Source of the DNA: Mytilus galloprovincialis | Taxonomy: Eukaryota > Mollusca > Bivalvia > Mytilida > Mytilidae | Length of the DNA: 64,000 nt | Direction: 5' to 3' | Assembly: GCF_965363235.1 (NCBI RefSeq) | Contig: NC_134850.1 | Coordinates: 35,065,102 to 35,129,101, forward strand | In this document: in pieces, positions 25,701 to 34,768 of the stretch | Numbering within the stretch: position 1 is the stretch's first letter | How the letters are laid out: every line of letters begins with the position of its first letter | Notes under the pieces: model-generated | The model's input: only the letters and a program-made list of their open reading frames with translations | The model's database searches: none | What the model was told of the DNA's origin: nothing | Position numbers and translations under genes: made by a program

Positions 25701-28364
25701 TAATTGTATTTTACCAAAAAACAAATGCTTTTGTTTGATTCATTTTTTTCCAACTTTGCCAAATAAGGGGAGACAACTCAAATGCAAGGGCAGATAATTC
25801 AGATAGTGTTACTTTTACTATAGAATGTGTTAGGAATTTACCCATTTTATTATGTAGCAAGAAAACGAGTCCGGTGACCCCATTTTTTCTTCTTCTCATC
25901 TGATAGAATAGCTTTGGAGCTATCTTCTCATATTTTATCTCAGAATTCTATGGTGTAGTTTTCGTTTTATGACAAAAAATTGGGTTTTCCATGCATAATC
26001 TATACAAAATTTGACAATTTTGTACAACCTGTAGTGTGAAAATAAGTCCGGTGACCCATTCTTTTTATTAATGTTCTTAAACAAGCAGGATATAAACTAC
26101 ATTTTGGCAAATTATTAAGAAATTCTATGGATTATAATTTAGACACCCCATCTACCTTAAAGAAATGTTGCATTAATGATATCATAATCAAGAAGTAATA
26201 GTGTAAATTTTACTAGTTCCATTTCATACTAGTGCATGCATTCTTCTTCTTGATTAGAGCGCGTTCATTAACGGTAATTTGCGAAGATTTTTTTGAAATT
26301 GACAATTGCATGTTCATATATTTGCTACTTTAGATTAGTGTAACTTATTTATCGCAAAGAACAACAACGATTTCTTGAAAAATAGGAGAGATCATGTCGA
26401 TGAATTTACACAATGAAGGATCAAAACACAAATATGTCTATGTTGTTTTAATAAATGCAAAAAAACTACAATTAAACTATACCTTTATCCTGGAAGTGAT
26501 TCTATTAAACGACCTTTTGTTTTTGTTGTTTTAAAAATGGATTAAATTTGAAATGGATTTTTGTAAAACATAAATTATCATTATGCTTCACTTTCTATTT
26601 ATATATAAATTGTGTATATTAATTCTACTGAATAAAACCAATTCAATGGAATACATTTTACATGGAATTCAGCTTCAAATACATGTACGACATTTTTTCT
26701 AAACATTCTACGCAATATAAAAAAAAGACATTATTATATTGTATATAATCCTTTACAAAAAAGGTCAGCACATGTCAATAACATACGTGTGCAAAAATAT
26801 TCTTTGAAGGGATCTTTCTGACAATCAGCTCATTTGTAACTGTGCCCTAGTAAGCTTGAAAGACTTATATATTGTTCTGGATCATGGTGATGGTATTATC
26901 TGTCCGGACACCACAGGAGTCGATCTTCAGACCATTCCAGATTATGACCTGTGTACAAACAAAGGTAAGGTTTTTTTCACCCAGAATACCTATGTCGCGT
27001 ATTGCATTGACCTATCGAATTAGACTATTTACCGAATTTGTTATCACATAATCAACACGACGGGTGCCACATGTGGAGCAGGATCTGCTTACCCTTCCGG
27101 AGCACATGCGATCACCCCTAGTTTTTTGGTGGGGTTCGTGTTGTTTATTCTTTAGTTTTTTATGTTGTGTCGTGTGTGCTGTTGTTTGTTTGTCTTTTTC
27201 ATTTTTAGCCATGGCGATGTCAGTTTGTTTTAGATTTATGAGTTGGACTGTCTCTTTGGTATCTTTCGTCCCTCTTTTTGCACCCTCATGCGTGCTGGTA
27301 TTGGTATAATTAGTTTAAATACTTATCATTTTTGTTCTAGAAATGTCACCATTTGACCAGGAAGACTATGTTTTGGTGTTGGACAGATTAACACTCACTT
27401 TGACTTTATCATAAGTTATGAGGTCTTATTCATTGAGGGTTAAAAAAATTTAAGAAAGTTAAGTAGTTCTAAACGGTACTCTTTTTTCTGTATCCTTTTT
27501 ACCTTCTGTTTGTTCGAAATAAAGGCAACAGAAGTTTTCCTTCGTTCAAATTCATAAATAGATTGAGATAAAACACATCCGGGTAACATGTTTAACCTGA
27601 GGGAAAACATCAAATATAAGAGGAGAACAACGACACAACAGAAACACTGAAATTCAACACACACAGAAACAAACTATAATATAACAATGGACATTTTCTT
27701 GACTTGGTACAGGACATTTTAAAAAAGCCTGTTTTGCATTTAATCATTTTAATTACGCTAACTTTATAGTGTAGAGCATCAAGAAATATTACGAAAATTC
27801 GTGTCGTGCGCGTCATACAATTAGTATTATAAGTGTACTACATGTATATTATCATTGCTTTTCCTATTTCATAACCGGAATAACCAAAGATTGCATTTCA
27901 AATATCAAACAATTGTGTGACAAGAATTGACAAAAGTGTTTTCGAAATTTTTCTTCTTTTTTATTGCTCTCTTTGGTATACTCACTTTTTCTTCTCAGAC
28001 GGCAAACTAGACGATGCAAAAAACGCCAAACATAAAAGTCGTGAGCAAAATTACTTGATTTTGTTTTGCACACATTTTCTTAATCATTTTAATCAGTTAA
28101 CAATAACAAATCTATTTTTTCCTTTTAATTGCAGGTGATTTCTGCAGGCATAAAAATGTCACAATTATACATGGCCATTCTATTGATACAGTTTATGGTA
28201 TCAGTGTCATCAGATGCGCATTCATGTGTGACGTCAATCAGGAATGTAATGCGTTTCAACACGACAATGATCTGCAACAGGTCTGCAATCTATGGAACAT
28301 CAGGCATAAATCGTCATGGTTAACGAATGTTACGCGATATGTAGATCTTTACGATCGATGTTAA
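10763..28364 (+). CDS. secreted LRR protein with C-terminal PAN/apple-like domain (16 exons, complete)
   Basis: Exons: 10763-10926, 11715-11786, 12339-12410, 12789-12860, 13211-13282, 13460-13531, 14380-14451, 15318-15389, 17406-17477, 19808-19879, 20861-20932, 21810-21881, 23328-23396, 25443-25514, 26810-26964, 28135-28364. All junctions are AG/GT and the spliced frame is open: 1482 nt, 493 aa. Residues 1-20 form a signal peptide (MLFIYFVIQVV...). Residues 21-54 are a cysteine-rich LRRNT (CPDLCSC). Exons 2-14 each encode one 23/24-residue LRR of the LxLxxNxI type. LRRCT (LICNCAL, two later Cys) covers about 367-418. Residues 418-493 have PAN/apple-like cysteine spacing (CAFMCDVNQECNAF, then C-L) and the last residue is Cys. 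No transmembrane helix or GPI signal is seen, so secretion is inferred. Such proteins usually bind proteins or glycans; the ligand is unknown. Further symmetric exons in the long introns could have been missed. A TATA-like run and a 'ttcttttagcag' acceptor-like site lie within 60 nt before the ATG, so a 5' UTR intron is possible. Confidence 0.88.
11397..12010 (+). repeat. duplicated intron-exon segment around LRR exon 2
   Basis: The region around exon 2 (11715-11786) matches the region around exon 8 (about 15060-15490) through both introns as well as the exon. In addition, the block 'tggtattatt...gaggactct...gattatcctcttgaaataaagatt' occurs twice here (about 11400-11470 and 11925-11990). This suggests an older tandem array of the same unit. 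Confidence 0.8.
13205..13550 (+). repeat. tandemly duplicated LRR exons 5 and 6
   Basis: Exons 13211-13282 and 13460-13531 are identical over their first 22 nt and near-identical to about position 46. The similarity includes the preceding acceptor bases and the first intron bases after the donor ('gtaagtattgct'). They encode LSLESNRISELPAKAF and LSLESNRITELPAKAF. The intron between them is 177 nt. Confidence 0.85.
13873..14186 (-). repeat. interspersed repeat family A copy in LRR intron
   Basis: Reverse-strand, near full-length copy: 'ggtatgagtgtcc', then 'aaaccattataggtcaaag', ending near 'ttaatggtacta'. Inserted between exons 6 and 7. Confidence 0.75.
15060..15490 (+). repeat. duplicated intron-exon segment around LRR exon 8
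   Basis: Partner of the segment around exon 2. Shared intronic words include 'attgttttgataacgg', 'acaataccagtgggaaa' and 'gttgctcatga' before the exon, and 'attacatctcattttgaaaatgttg' after it. The exon encodes LYLGDNDIESIHNDSL against LYLGDNAIESIHNESL in exon 2. Confidence 0.85.
15686..15832. mobile_element. hairpin MITE-like inverted repeat 1
   Basis: The arm at 15686-15733 ('gtattgaatgcttc...gtaaaagcgtt') is the imperfect reverse complement of 15784-15832 ('caacgcttttac...gaagcattcaatac'), with a loop of about 50 nt. No coding capacity. The AT-rich segment just before it (15530-15660) may be part of the same element. Confidence 0.7.
16790..17080 (+). repeat. interspersed repeat family F copy in LRR intron
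   Basis: Carries 'gactaaacg...gtttactcgggtagacat' and 'gtaaacgcgag'. These recur in diverged form at 36828-37035 ('gactaaacg...atactcaggtagacat'). Unclassified. Confidence 0.55.
18870..18990 (-). repeat. hammerhead-bearing short repeat, truncated copy (b)
   Basis: Ribozyme end plus about 50 nt of the shared body ('aagccaaacaagtt'). Sits in the intron between LRR exons 9 and 10, antisense to the gene. Confidence 0.75.
18896..18939 (-). ncRNA. type I hammerhead ribozyme (b), all core elements intact
   Basis: On the minus strand, stem I pairs GCGTCA with TGGCGT (6 bp counting G-U). The core boxes CTGATGA and GAA are intact. Stem II is GTCT/AGAC with a 5-nt loop, stem III is the short self-complementary ACGCGCGT, and the cleavage triplet is GTC. 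This is the consensus hammerhead layout. The very short stem III is typical of animal type I motifs thought to work as dimers. Confidence 0.8.
19111..19192. repeat. perfect 41-bp tandem duplication
   Basis: Two adjacent copies of a 41-bp unit beginning 'gtccattgagttgtttc' (19111-19151 and 19152-19192) look identical, which implies a recent event. Intronic. Confidence 0.9.
19437..19579. mobile_element. hairpin MITE-like inverted repeat 2
   Basis: The arm at 19437-19496 ('aataactgtttagtg...tagctgtatttgta...gaaacaggtgt') pairs with 19518-19579 ('acaccttgtttc...tacaaatacagcta...cactaaacagttatt'). The loop is about 20 nt. Weaker pairing continues outward to about 19420 and 19592. Located in the LRR gene intron. 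Confidence 0.8.
19910..20825 (+). repeat. three degenerate tandem copies of repeat family G
   Basis: Three successive blocks start near 19910, 20245 and 20520. Each contains a 'caaatattcggttttgag...gaaggtaa...gcgctacgcacg' core, then a 'cagttcggta' type stretch, then 'aaatttc' and 'ggcaaatttg' type words. Single dispersed copies lie at 35041-35145 and about 48570-48650. The third block runs up to the acceptor of LRR exon 11. Confidence 0.6.
22985..23160 (-). repeat. interspersed repeat family B copy
   Basis: Reverse copy of the family ending 'ggcaatcataccacatctt'. Related words are 'tgtggtataattgcaatt' and 'ccgcatagtcgg'. Family B resembles family A in order but differs in sequence. Confidence 0.6.
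23645..23965 (+). repeat. interspersed repeat family A copy in LRR intron
   Basis: Near full-length, from 'gaaaacgcttaaacccgctgc' to 'cttcctatatct', with 'cctataatggtttactttta' inside. Confidence 0.75.
24120..24310 (+). repeat. interspersed repeat fragment
   Basis: The order 'aaccccgccacattttg', 'tctgtctccag', 'ggagtctgtaattc' is echoed at about 45405-45480 and 62350-62380. Unclassified. Confidence 0.45.
24415..24550 (-). repeat. interspersed repeat family A partial copy
   Basis: Contains 'gtggtattagtgccaatgag', 'aaaccattataggtcaa' and 'gaacagcaagct', reverse of the family A 3' half. Confidence 0.7.
25543..26160. mobile_element. MITE-like element with TTAA ends and terminal inverted repeats
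   Basis: Left end 'ttaaggtagatagggtgtct' and right end 'agacaccccatctaccttaa' are inverted copies with about one mismatch. Both ends carry TTAA, as in piggyBac-type insertions. The 618-bp interior has no transposase frame but contains two copies of a 'gtccggtgaccc' word (about 25870 and 26047). It lies in the intron between the last LRR exon and the LRRCT exon. The TIR bases do not look like classic piggyBac ends, so the superfamily is uncertain. Confidence 0.75.
27020..27295 (+). repeat. interspersed repeat family C copy in last LRR intron
   Basis: Matches 52320-52590 through 'acgggtgc...ggtggagcaggatctgctta', 'ttttggtggggttc' and 'atgagtttgactgtccctttggt' type words. The open frames here come from this repeat. 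Confidence 0.75.
27515..27700 (-). repeat. interspersed repeat family H copy
   Basis: Shares 'aaataaaggcaaca', 'aagaggagaacaacgacacaac' type sequence and 'cacacacag' with 38395-38600. Orientation is arbitrary. Confidence 0.65.
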
Positions 28365-28489
28365 CACTTTTACATCATTTTTCTTTAGCTTTGCTCTTTG
28401 CTTTAACTTTTTATATTTGCGATTACATTTTGTATCAAACTACGAATATTTTACAATATAGATTAATGATTACATTTGACTTATAAAAC

Positions 28490-28710
28490 AGGCGAAAGAT
28501 CCAAGTCAAAATTTATAAAAGTTTACCATAATAAGTCAAAGTACGATCTTCACTACGCAGCCTTTGGTAAGCTATAAATGGCTCCACAAATGAGTAGTGT
28601 AAAGCCATTTAAACGGGAAAATCAACATTCTAATCTATATAAAAACGAGAAAGAAGAAACACTTATGAATCACATCAACAAACGACAACTACTGAACATC
28701 AGATTCCTCA
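28490..28710 (-). repeat. interspersed repeat family A partial copy
   Basis: Diverged reverse copy: 'tttaccataataagtcaaagtacg', 'aagctataaatgg', 'cgacaactactgaacatcag'. It lies just downstream of the LRR gene stop. Confidence 0.65.
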
Positions 28711-29945
28711 AACTCGTGTTTGGGAAACAAACTGTCCATATCGTGACAGAAAACGAAAAGCGACGAAAACTACAAAAGCACAACATAATTATCTCAAGAT
28801 TTAGCAACACAAATCTAAACAAAGACTTGACTAATTTCAATTGCTCCGGAAGTGTTACATAATGCTGCACCACATGTGAAATCCGCTTTTTCACTCATTG
28901 AACTAATTAGATACTATAATCCAATGATTGGGGCATCACACAATAGAAAATTGGTAACCATCGGTTTTGAGAGTTTATACCCCTAAAACTTGGCAAGGTA
29001 TGATATTATGAAGTTAAAACTTTTTTCATAATATAGGATTGACAATACTTGAGAGGTGGAATGTCCCTTTGGGATACTAAAAATCCAACAAACCGTGGAT
29101 AATGCAAAATAACAACAACAACAAAATATCAGATGGGTTTCACAAATCAACTTACAAAATATAAAATACTATGCACTAGACTTATGATACACTTGAGAGC
29201 AAGAACATCTTGTAGTGGTTATTATTTAGTAGTGTTAACTCAATTGTACATAGACTATTGATAAGCATTACAAAATCAGTTGATGTTAAAGATTTGGTTC
29301 TTTTTTTTTGTAATGTTTGATCATCTTCAAATACATAAATAATCATCATGTTCGAAGAAAAATTTTAAAAAAGAGACATTTTACTTTCGTGCATGAAAAG
29401 TGCTCTCTTTAATTTACTATTTGAAATTTTGAACCTTTGATGTTTGAATAAAAATATCTCTCAATTTTTTTTTTAATTTGATGTCTGTTAAATCTTTTAA
29501 TATTGGAAGACAATTTTTTATCTTCATACAGCATATTAAATCGAATTAATAAACTATTTAGATTTATTAAAAGAAGATATCATAAAAAAACAATGAAAAT
29601 ATGAGATACTAATTTTACTATTGCATCTTAATACATGGGTTATAGTATATTTTTTGATATTTTTCCTACATGTTGTAAGGTTGATATAAATGAAATACGA
29701 AACAGAATTAAAATGTCAATTGTTCCTTGAACAATTGAGAGGTCTTTCCTTTTGTAATGTAAAATACATGTTCCAATAGACGTAGAATGTATTGAAAAGT
29801 TCTAACACAGGTTATGCCCCTTACATAAAGGTCAAATCTCTTCGGTCAAATGTAAAAAAGTTACACCTCATCCACCTCAACGTTTTTCACTATTTACTAT
29901 TTCTGTAAGTACAATCGTTTTTGAGATATCGACTAAAAAGTTGTA

Positions 29946-29964
29946 AGGTCAAAGGTCAAGGTCA
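29946..29964 (+). promoter_or_regulatory. AGGTCA cluster (DR1 plus adjacent half-site)
   Basis: Three AGGTCA hexamers start at 29946, 29953 and 29959. The first two are spaced by one base (DR1, the RXR/HNF4/PPAR-type site). The last forms TCAAGGTCA, the extended half-site of ERR/FTZ-F1-type monomers. The motif match is directly visible; binding and function are inference. Confidence 0.4.
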
Positions 29965-30295
29965 ACCTTAAAAAGCTGTAAAACACACTGAAAATCCTTT
30001 AAATAGGGTCAAAAACACATAATTCGCTATATGGGACATGACCTTGACCTTTGTCAAGGTCATTAGTCCCCAATGTCATTGCTGAAGACCCCATGGGTCT
30101 AGGACCTTTTGTTATATAGTAAAAGCTGATTTTCTCTTTTCAGAAACCTAAAACAGGGGTTATGCCCCTTACAGAAAGGTCAAATCTCTTCGGTCAAAAT
30201 GTAACAAAGTTGCGCATTAATGACCCAAACATTTTCCACTATACAACACTTCTGAAAGTATTAAGGTTGCTGAGATTATCCGGTAACAAGGTGTT

Positions 30296-30314
30296 AGGTC
30301 AAAGGTCAAGGTCA
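30296..30314 (+). promoter_or_regulatory. AGGTCA cluster, second tandem unit
   Basis: Same arrangement as at 29946: hexamers at 30296, 30303 and 30309. It is retained while the surrounding unit has diverged. Reverse-orientation 'tgacctt' words are also common between 30045 and 30070. Confidence 0.4.
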
Positions 30315-31184
30315 ACATACACATTTGACCTTGAGGTATTTTTCAAAGTCACATGAATTGATGATGAATGGTGAAGATCCTAGGTGTCTACGACTTACGG
30401 TTTCTGAGTTTTGGTGGCCAACCGACACCGGTTAATTTTAATAGGGGCATAACCCTACCAATGAGTCGTTGAATCTTTTCGATCCAAATGTAACGAAGAA
30501 ACAGGGTCTGGTCCTGAACAAATTTCACCCTTCGTTTTTTTTCTTCCTATTACGGTTACGGTGTTGGAACGATAACAAGGTTTTTGGGTTTCGGAGGGAT
30601 TACTCCGAACCAACAAAATATTTCGACTCACAGGGTGAGTTCCGGATAGGTATTCATGACACCGATACAAAGTGTGAACATGAAAGCGACACGTCTTACA
30701 GTTAACGCGGATAAATTTGTCAAAGTTTGGTGGAAGAATAATAATAAACAGAAGAAATACAGTAAGGTCTTTCCCTTTTGAAAAAGGAAAGACCTTAATA
30801 ATAAATTTATTAAAATTTTAAAACGGATATTGAACGAAATAATGGGGAAAAAATATTTGATTTTTTTAAAAAAGTTTTAGTTTTCGTGCGATCATTAGGA
30901 GCAAATGCAATACAAAACTGTCTGTCATCTGTCATACAAAATCGTTAATAATACAACCTGTCCGTACATATATATGTCTCGCCTTTCTGTAATTTTCATA
31001 TTGCAAATATTAAAATTAAAACAGCAATCCCTTGAAATTTTAATTATGCATATATTCAAAGTTTATGAACTATGAGAAAAGATACATGATTATACATCGG
31101 CAAGAAAATGAGATGTGCCAATGCTTATACAACTGCATACCAAATTCCATAGACTTATCATTAGTTGTTCTCTTTAAACAAACA

Positions 31185-31437
31185 TGTACAGTAGTTGTCG
31201 TTTGTTTATGTAATATATACGTGTTTCTCGTTTTGTTTATATAGATTAGACCGTTGGTTTTCCCGTTTGAATGGTTTTACACTAGTAATTTTGGGGCCCT
31301 TTATAGCTTGTTGTTCGGTGTGAGCTAAGGCTCCGTGTTGAAGGCCGTACTTTAACCTATAATGGTTTACTTTTTAAATTGTTATTTGTATGGAGAGTTG
31401 TCTCATTGGCACTCACACCACATCTTCCTATATCTAT
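31185..31437 (+). repeat. interspersed repeat family A copy
   Basis: From 'acagtagttgtcgtttg' to 'cttcctatatct', with 'gggccctttatagcttg' and 'ggctccgtgttgaaggccgt' inside. One of the best conserved copies. Confidence 0.8.
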
Positions 31438-31584
31438 AAACACGAATACTAACTTACAGACTATGTAAAAGTTTCGAAGTCAGTACCAATGGGTGGGATT
31501 ATACAATCTCTTTGATAATTTGACTTGCAAATTCTAACAAATTTGATTACAAAAAATGAAATCACAAAAATACTGAACTTCGAG

Positions 31585-31700
31585 AAAATTTCAAAACGGA
31601 AAATTCCTAATCAAATGGCAAAATCAAAAGCTCAAACACATCAAATTAAACTAATGGATGACACAAGTAAAAATTATATTTATAGTTCCATTGAAATAAG
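31585..31700 (-). repeat. interspersed repeat family E fragment
   Basis: 'ttcaaaacggaaaattccta' followed by 'aaatcaaaagctcaaacaca' is the reverse of the family E 3' block. Confidence 0.6.
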
Positions 31701-32974
31701 ATGTACCAATACTAATACAACTACATACCAAATACCATCGACCTACTGCTAGTGGGTCACCATAATCTAGACCTAATCAAAACATTATACATTGTTTACA
31801 CCGCCACTGCCGATGCCGCCGTCGAGGTCTGAAACAGCGTGCATATGTATCACTTAGACTCTCAGAAAATAGAATAATATTAAACAACAACGCATATTCC
31901 CTCGATTTTGAAATGAAAGGGCTTAAATGTATGTCAATAAATATTTAGTTTTCCCGCATATCATACACTAGGAGTAAGCTTAAACAATAACGTGACCGAT
32001 TTTCATTGATGTAGATCGCTCAAACCCCAAAACGTTAAAGCCATGGATGTGAATATACCACAATGCGTTATGATATATATAACCATTAATAGGCCAGGTG
32101 TAAAAATGATGATTTAATCATCTCCGGATAACCTTACCCAAGGGAGTTTGAACCTTGGTTTCTGAATAATTTCATAATCTACCTATGGTCAATCTGTTTA
32201 ACTGATGTTAAAAATTATGTCAGTACCAACACACTGTCCACTGAGTTGATAATGCAGTCAATCATTAATGCCATCGACTAAGTGCTGGTAAATGCGGGAC
32301 AACACGATGATAATTTAATTCGATTTTTATCAATTTTCTAGATCAATTTTCATCATGAACGCTCAAACTTATTATCTTAAAGCAAGGGAAATTATTAGGA
32401 CCGAAAGGAGCCGTAAAACATCAATTTGAAATTAAGCTAAGAAAACAAACGTAGAGCCATTAGGAAACACCGACTAAAAAGCACCACAAAATTAAAGCGA
32501 AATTTATATGCGGTGAATTTAAAGAAAAAAGGATGATATAAACATGATTATCCTGTCAAGACTGTAGTGCTGATTATTAAACTGGAGATACCATTAACCA
32601 CATAACAATCAATCAGCAGCCATAATAAATTAAGATAAATCTTTATACATGTCGTGCATCCGAAGCGCCTTTTTTATCGAGGGACTCTGACACCTATACA
32701 TTTAAAAGAACAGTATGTTTTATTTATGATTTTTGCACCTCGTGTTTGCAGTTTACCATTTTCCCCGCAAGTTTACTATTTTCCGCTTTGTTAAAATATA
32801 TCTTTTCACTCTTTTGTCGTTTTGAAAATGTTGTACTGTATTAAGACCCTTCTATAATTTTGTTATGCATGCACACGTATGAAAATTGTAGGTTTTATCC
32901 AACGGAATCAAAGGTTTGAACATTGTTTTCAATAAGTTTGTTTTATAATGTATAATTATATACGTAAATAGTTA

Positions 32975-33260
32975 TCAAAGGTACCAGGATTATAATTTAG
33001 TACGCCAGACGTGCGTTTCGTTTACATAAGACTCATCAGTGACGCTCATATCAAAATATTTATAAAGCCGAACAAGTACAAAGTTGAAGAGCATTGATGA
33101 TCCAAAAGTCCAAAAGGTGTACCAAATACGGCTAAGGTAATTTATGCCTGGGATATATATATATAAGAAAATCCTTAATTTTTCGTAAAATTCAAAGTTT
33201 TGTAAACAGGGAATTTATAAAAATGACCACATTATTGATATTCATGTCAACACCGAAAAA
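32975..33260 (-). repeat. hammerhead-bearing repeat, near full-length copy (c)
   Basis: Body shared with 51500-51760, 60700-60950 and the reverse of 44985-45300: 'aagccgaacaagtacaaag', 'ttgaagagcattga', 'ccaaatacggctaaggtaat', 'aattcaaagttttgtaaac'. The ribozyme sits at one end. The layout resembles animal retrozyme-type small retroelements (inference). Confidence 0.75.
33002..33045 (-). ncRNA. type I hammerhead ribozyme (c), near intact
   Basis: Stem I strands GCGTCA/TGGCGT, core boxes CTGATGA and GAA, and the GTC cleavage triplet are intact. Stem III is ACGCACGT. Stem II has one C-A mismatch (GTCT/AAAC). Confidence 0.75.
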
Positions 33261-34768
33261 GCCTTATCAGTAATTTAACTGAAAATATATGAAAAAGCAA
33301 GCAAATGAGTTCAACACCAAAAACTGTCATATAAGAAATCAAGTCCTTTTCATTATTCATGATAACAGAACAATGTAATGAAAATATAATGCAATTCTCA
33401 AATTATCCATACTAATATTTTCCTTACTTGTCAAGAAGTTTCATTTTGAAATTGTATTGTGGTTCAAAAGAGTTTTAAGGGTAACATCCTCAATGAATGG
33501 CTTTTAACAGAAATGCGCAGATTGTCAACACAACGTATGACAAGATGCTCAATTTTGCTAGAAGATAATTAGATAATAAAGTAAAACTAAACTATATGTA
33601 TAAGATTTATTTATTTGCATCATGTTTGTAGGTAATCACAATATATCCACTTTTTATAACTAATTTAGTTTTAAGACAATAATAGTTTAACTTACAAAAA
33701 AGAACGAAAAAGTTACATTTTTTCACTATCATTATACATGACATACTGTATCTATTAACCATATTATTTTCACAATATGATTGGCTTGTTTAGATTTCGG
33801 TACTATACTGTTAATCGTTAAAAAAGTTTTACAGTTCTTTAATTTGTAATGAAACTAATCTGAGGATAACGAACCTAAACTCAATTTACTAATTCATGGA
33901 ATTGGAATACAGATTTACGGACGAAAGAATATTCATATATAGTTTGATTTTACTCTAAGTAAGTCATGTTCAATATGACACTGTTTACTATAATCATATC
34001 TTTATATGAACGCAGCTTAAAGGGAAATATATTCATAAAAAATAATTTCTATTCATGTTTGATAAAGAATCTATGCATGTTTAGACATTGCTTATTTTTT
34101 TTTTGTCCTATTTTTAAAGTAATTAGCCCATGTTTTATGACAAAAATCAAACTGTAATCTGTACAACACTTAACAGTAATTAATACTTTGAGAAAACGTG
34201 CAGCCCTTAATAACCTTGGTGCTACATTAGGGTTCACCATCATGTTCTAAAGAACACCACTATTATTAAAACTTATGAACTCTCAGAAAATATGGAGGAA
34301 TCATAATCAATCAATAATAAAATAAAAGCTTGTCTAGTGTCACCCTAGTTCATTCACCAAATTGTTATCTATAGGTTCATGGAATTTATCTTATCTTAAT
34401 ACTTAATTTATACGAAAATGTGAATAGAGTAAATATCAGCTTTTTATGCTGACATACACGAAAGTTATATAAAGAAACACGTGTACATTGAAAAAAAAAA
34501 GAGTAAGCTAAACAACATCTTTACAAACACTAAAACCAACATTAATGTTAGGCAAAATACGTCAGTAGCTATGGTGGGGTAGTTATTCTACGTAGAAGCA
34601 GTGACTATATACGTCATATTAAAGTTAGTTTATATGATTTGCAAGTCCGGTAAAACCTTCCACTTAAGCAAGTACAAGGCTTTACAAATTCCATGATAGA
34701 CTAAAATTACCAAAGCCTTAAAACATTTGATTCTAAACACTTCACTACAATTAGTGTTACTGCTTTGT

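Larger units (their letters stand above)
29740..30796. mobile_element. TIR element of about 1 kb with internal tandem units rich in AGGTCA
   Basis: The left end 'aggtctttcctttt' (29740-29753) is the inverted copy of the right end 'aaaaggaaagacct' (to 30796). The right end also holds an extra inverted copy (30763-30779), making a local palindrome. Inside, a unit beginning 'ggttatgccccttaca' repeats at 29810 and 30158 (period about 349 bp), with a third diverged piece near 30470. A palindrome 'caattgttc...gaacaattg' abuts the left end. No transposase frame: non-autonomous, class uncertain. Confidence 0.65.
28365..34768. other. intergenic interval between convergent genes
   Basis: No exon was recognised. 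Contents are a family A fragment, an AGGTCA-rich TIR element, another family A copy, a family E fragment and a hammerhead-bearing repeat, all listed separately. The rest is AT-rich sequence with no visible feature. Confidence 0.7.

Noticed and set aside
28129-28323. 64-codon frame with a signal-like N-terminus
   Set aside because: It overlaps the last exon of the LRR gene in another frame. The exon frame continues the spliced LRR protein and has cysteine spacing of a known domain.
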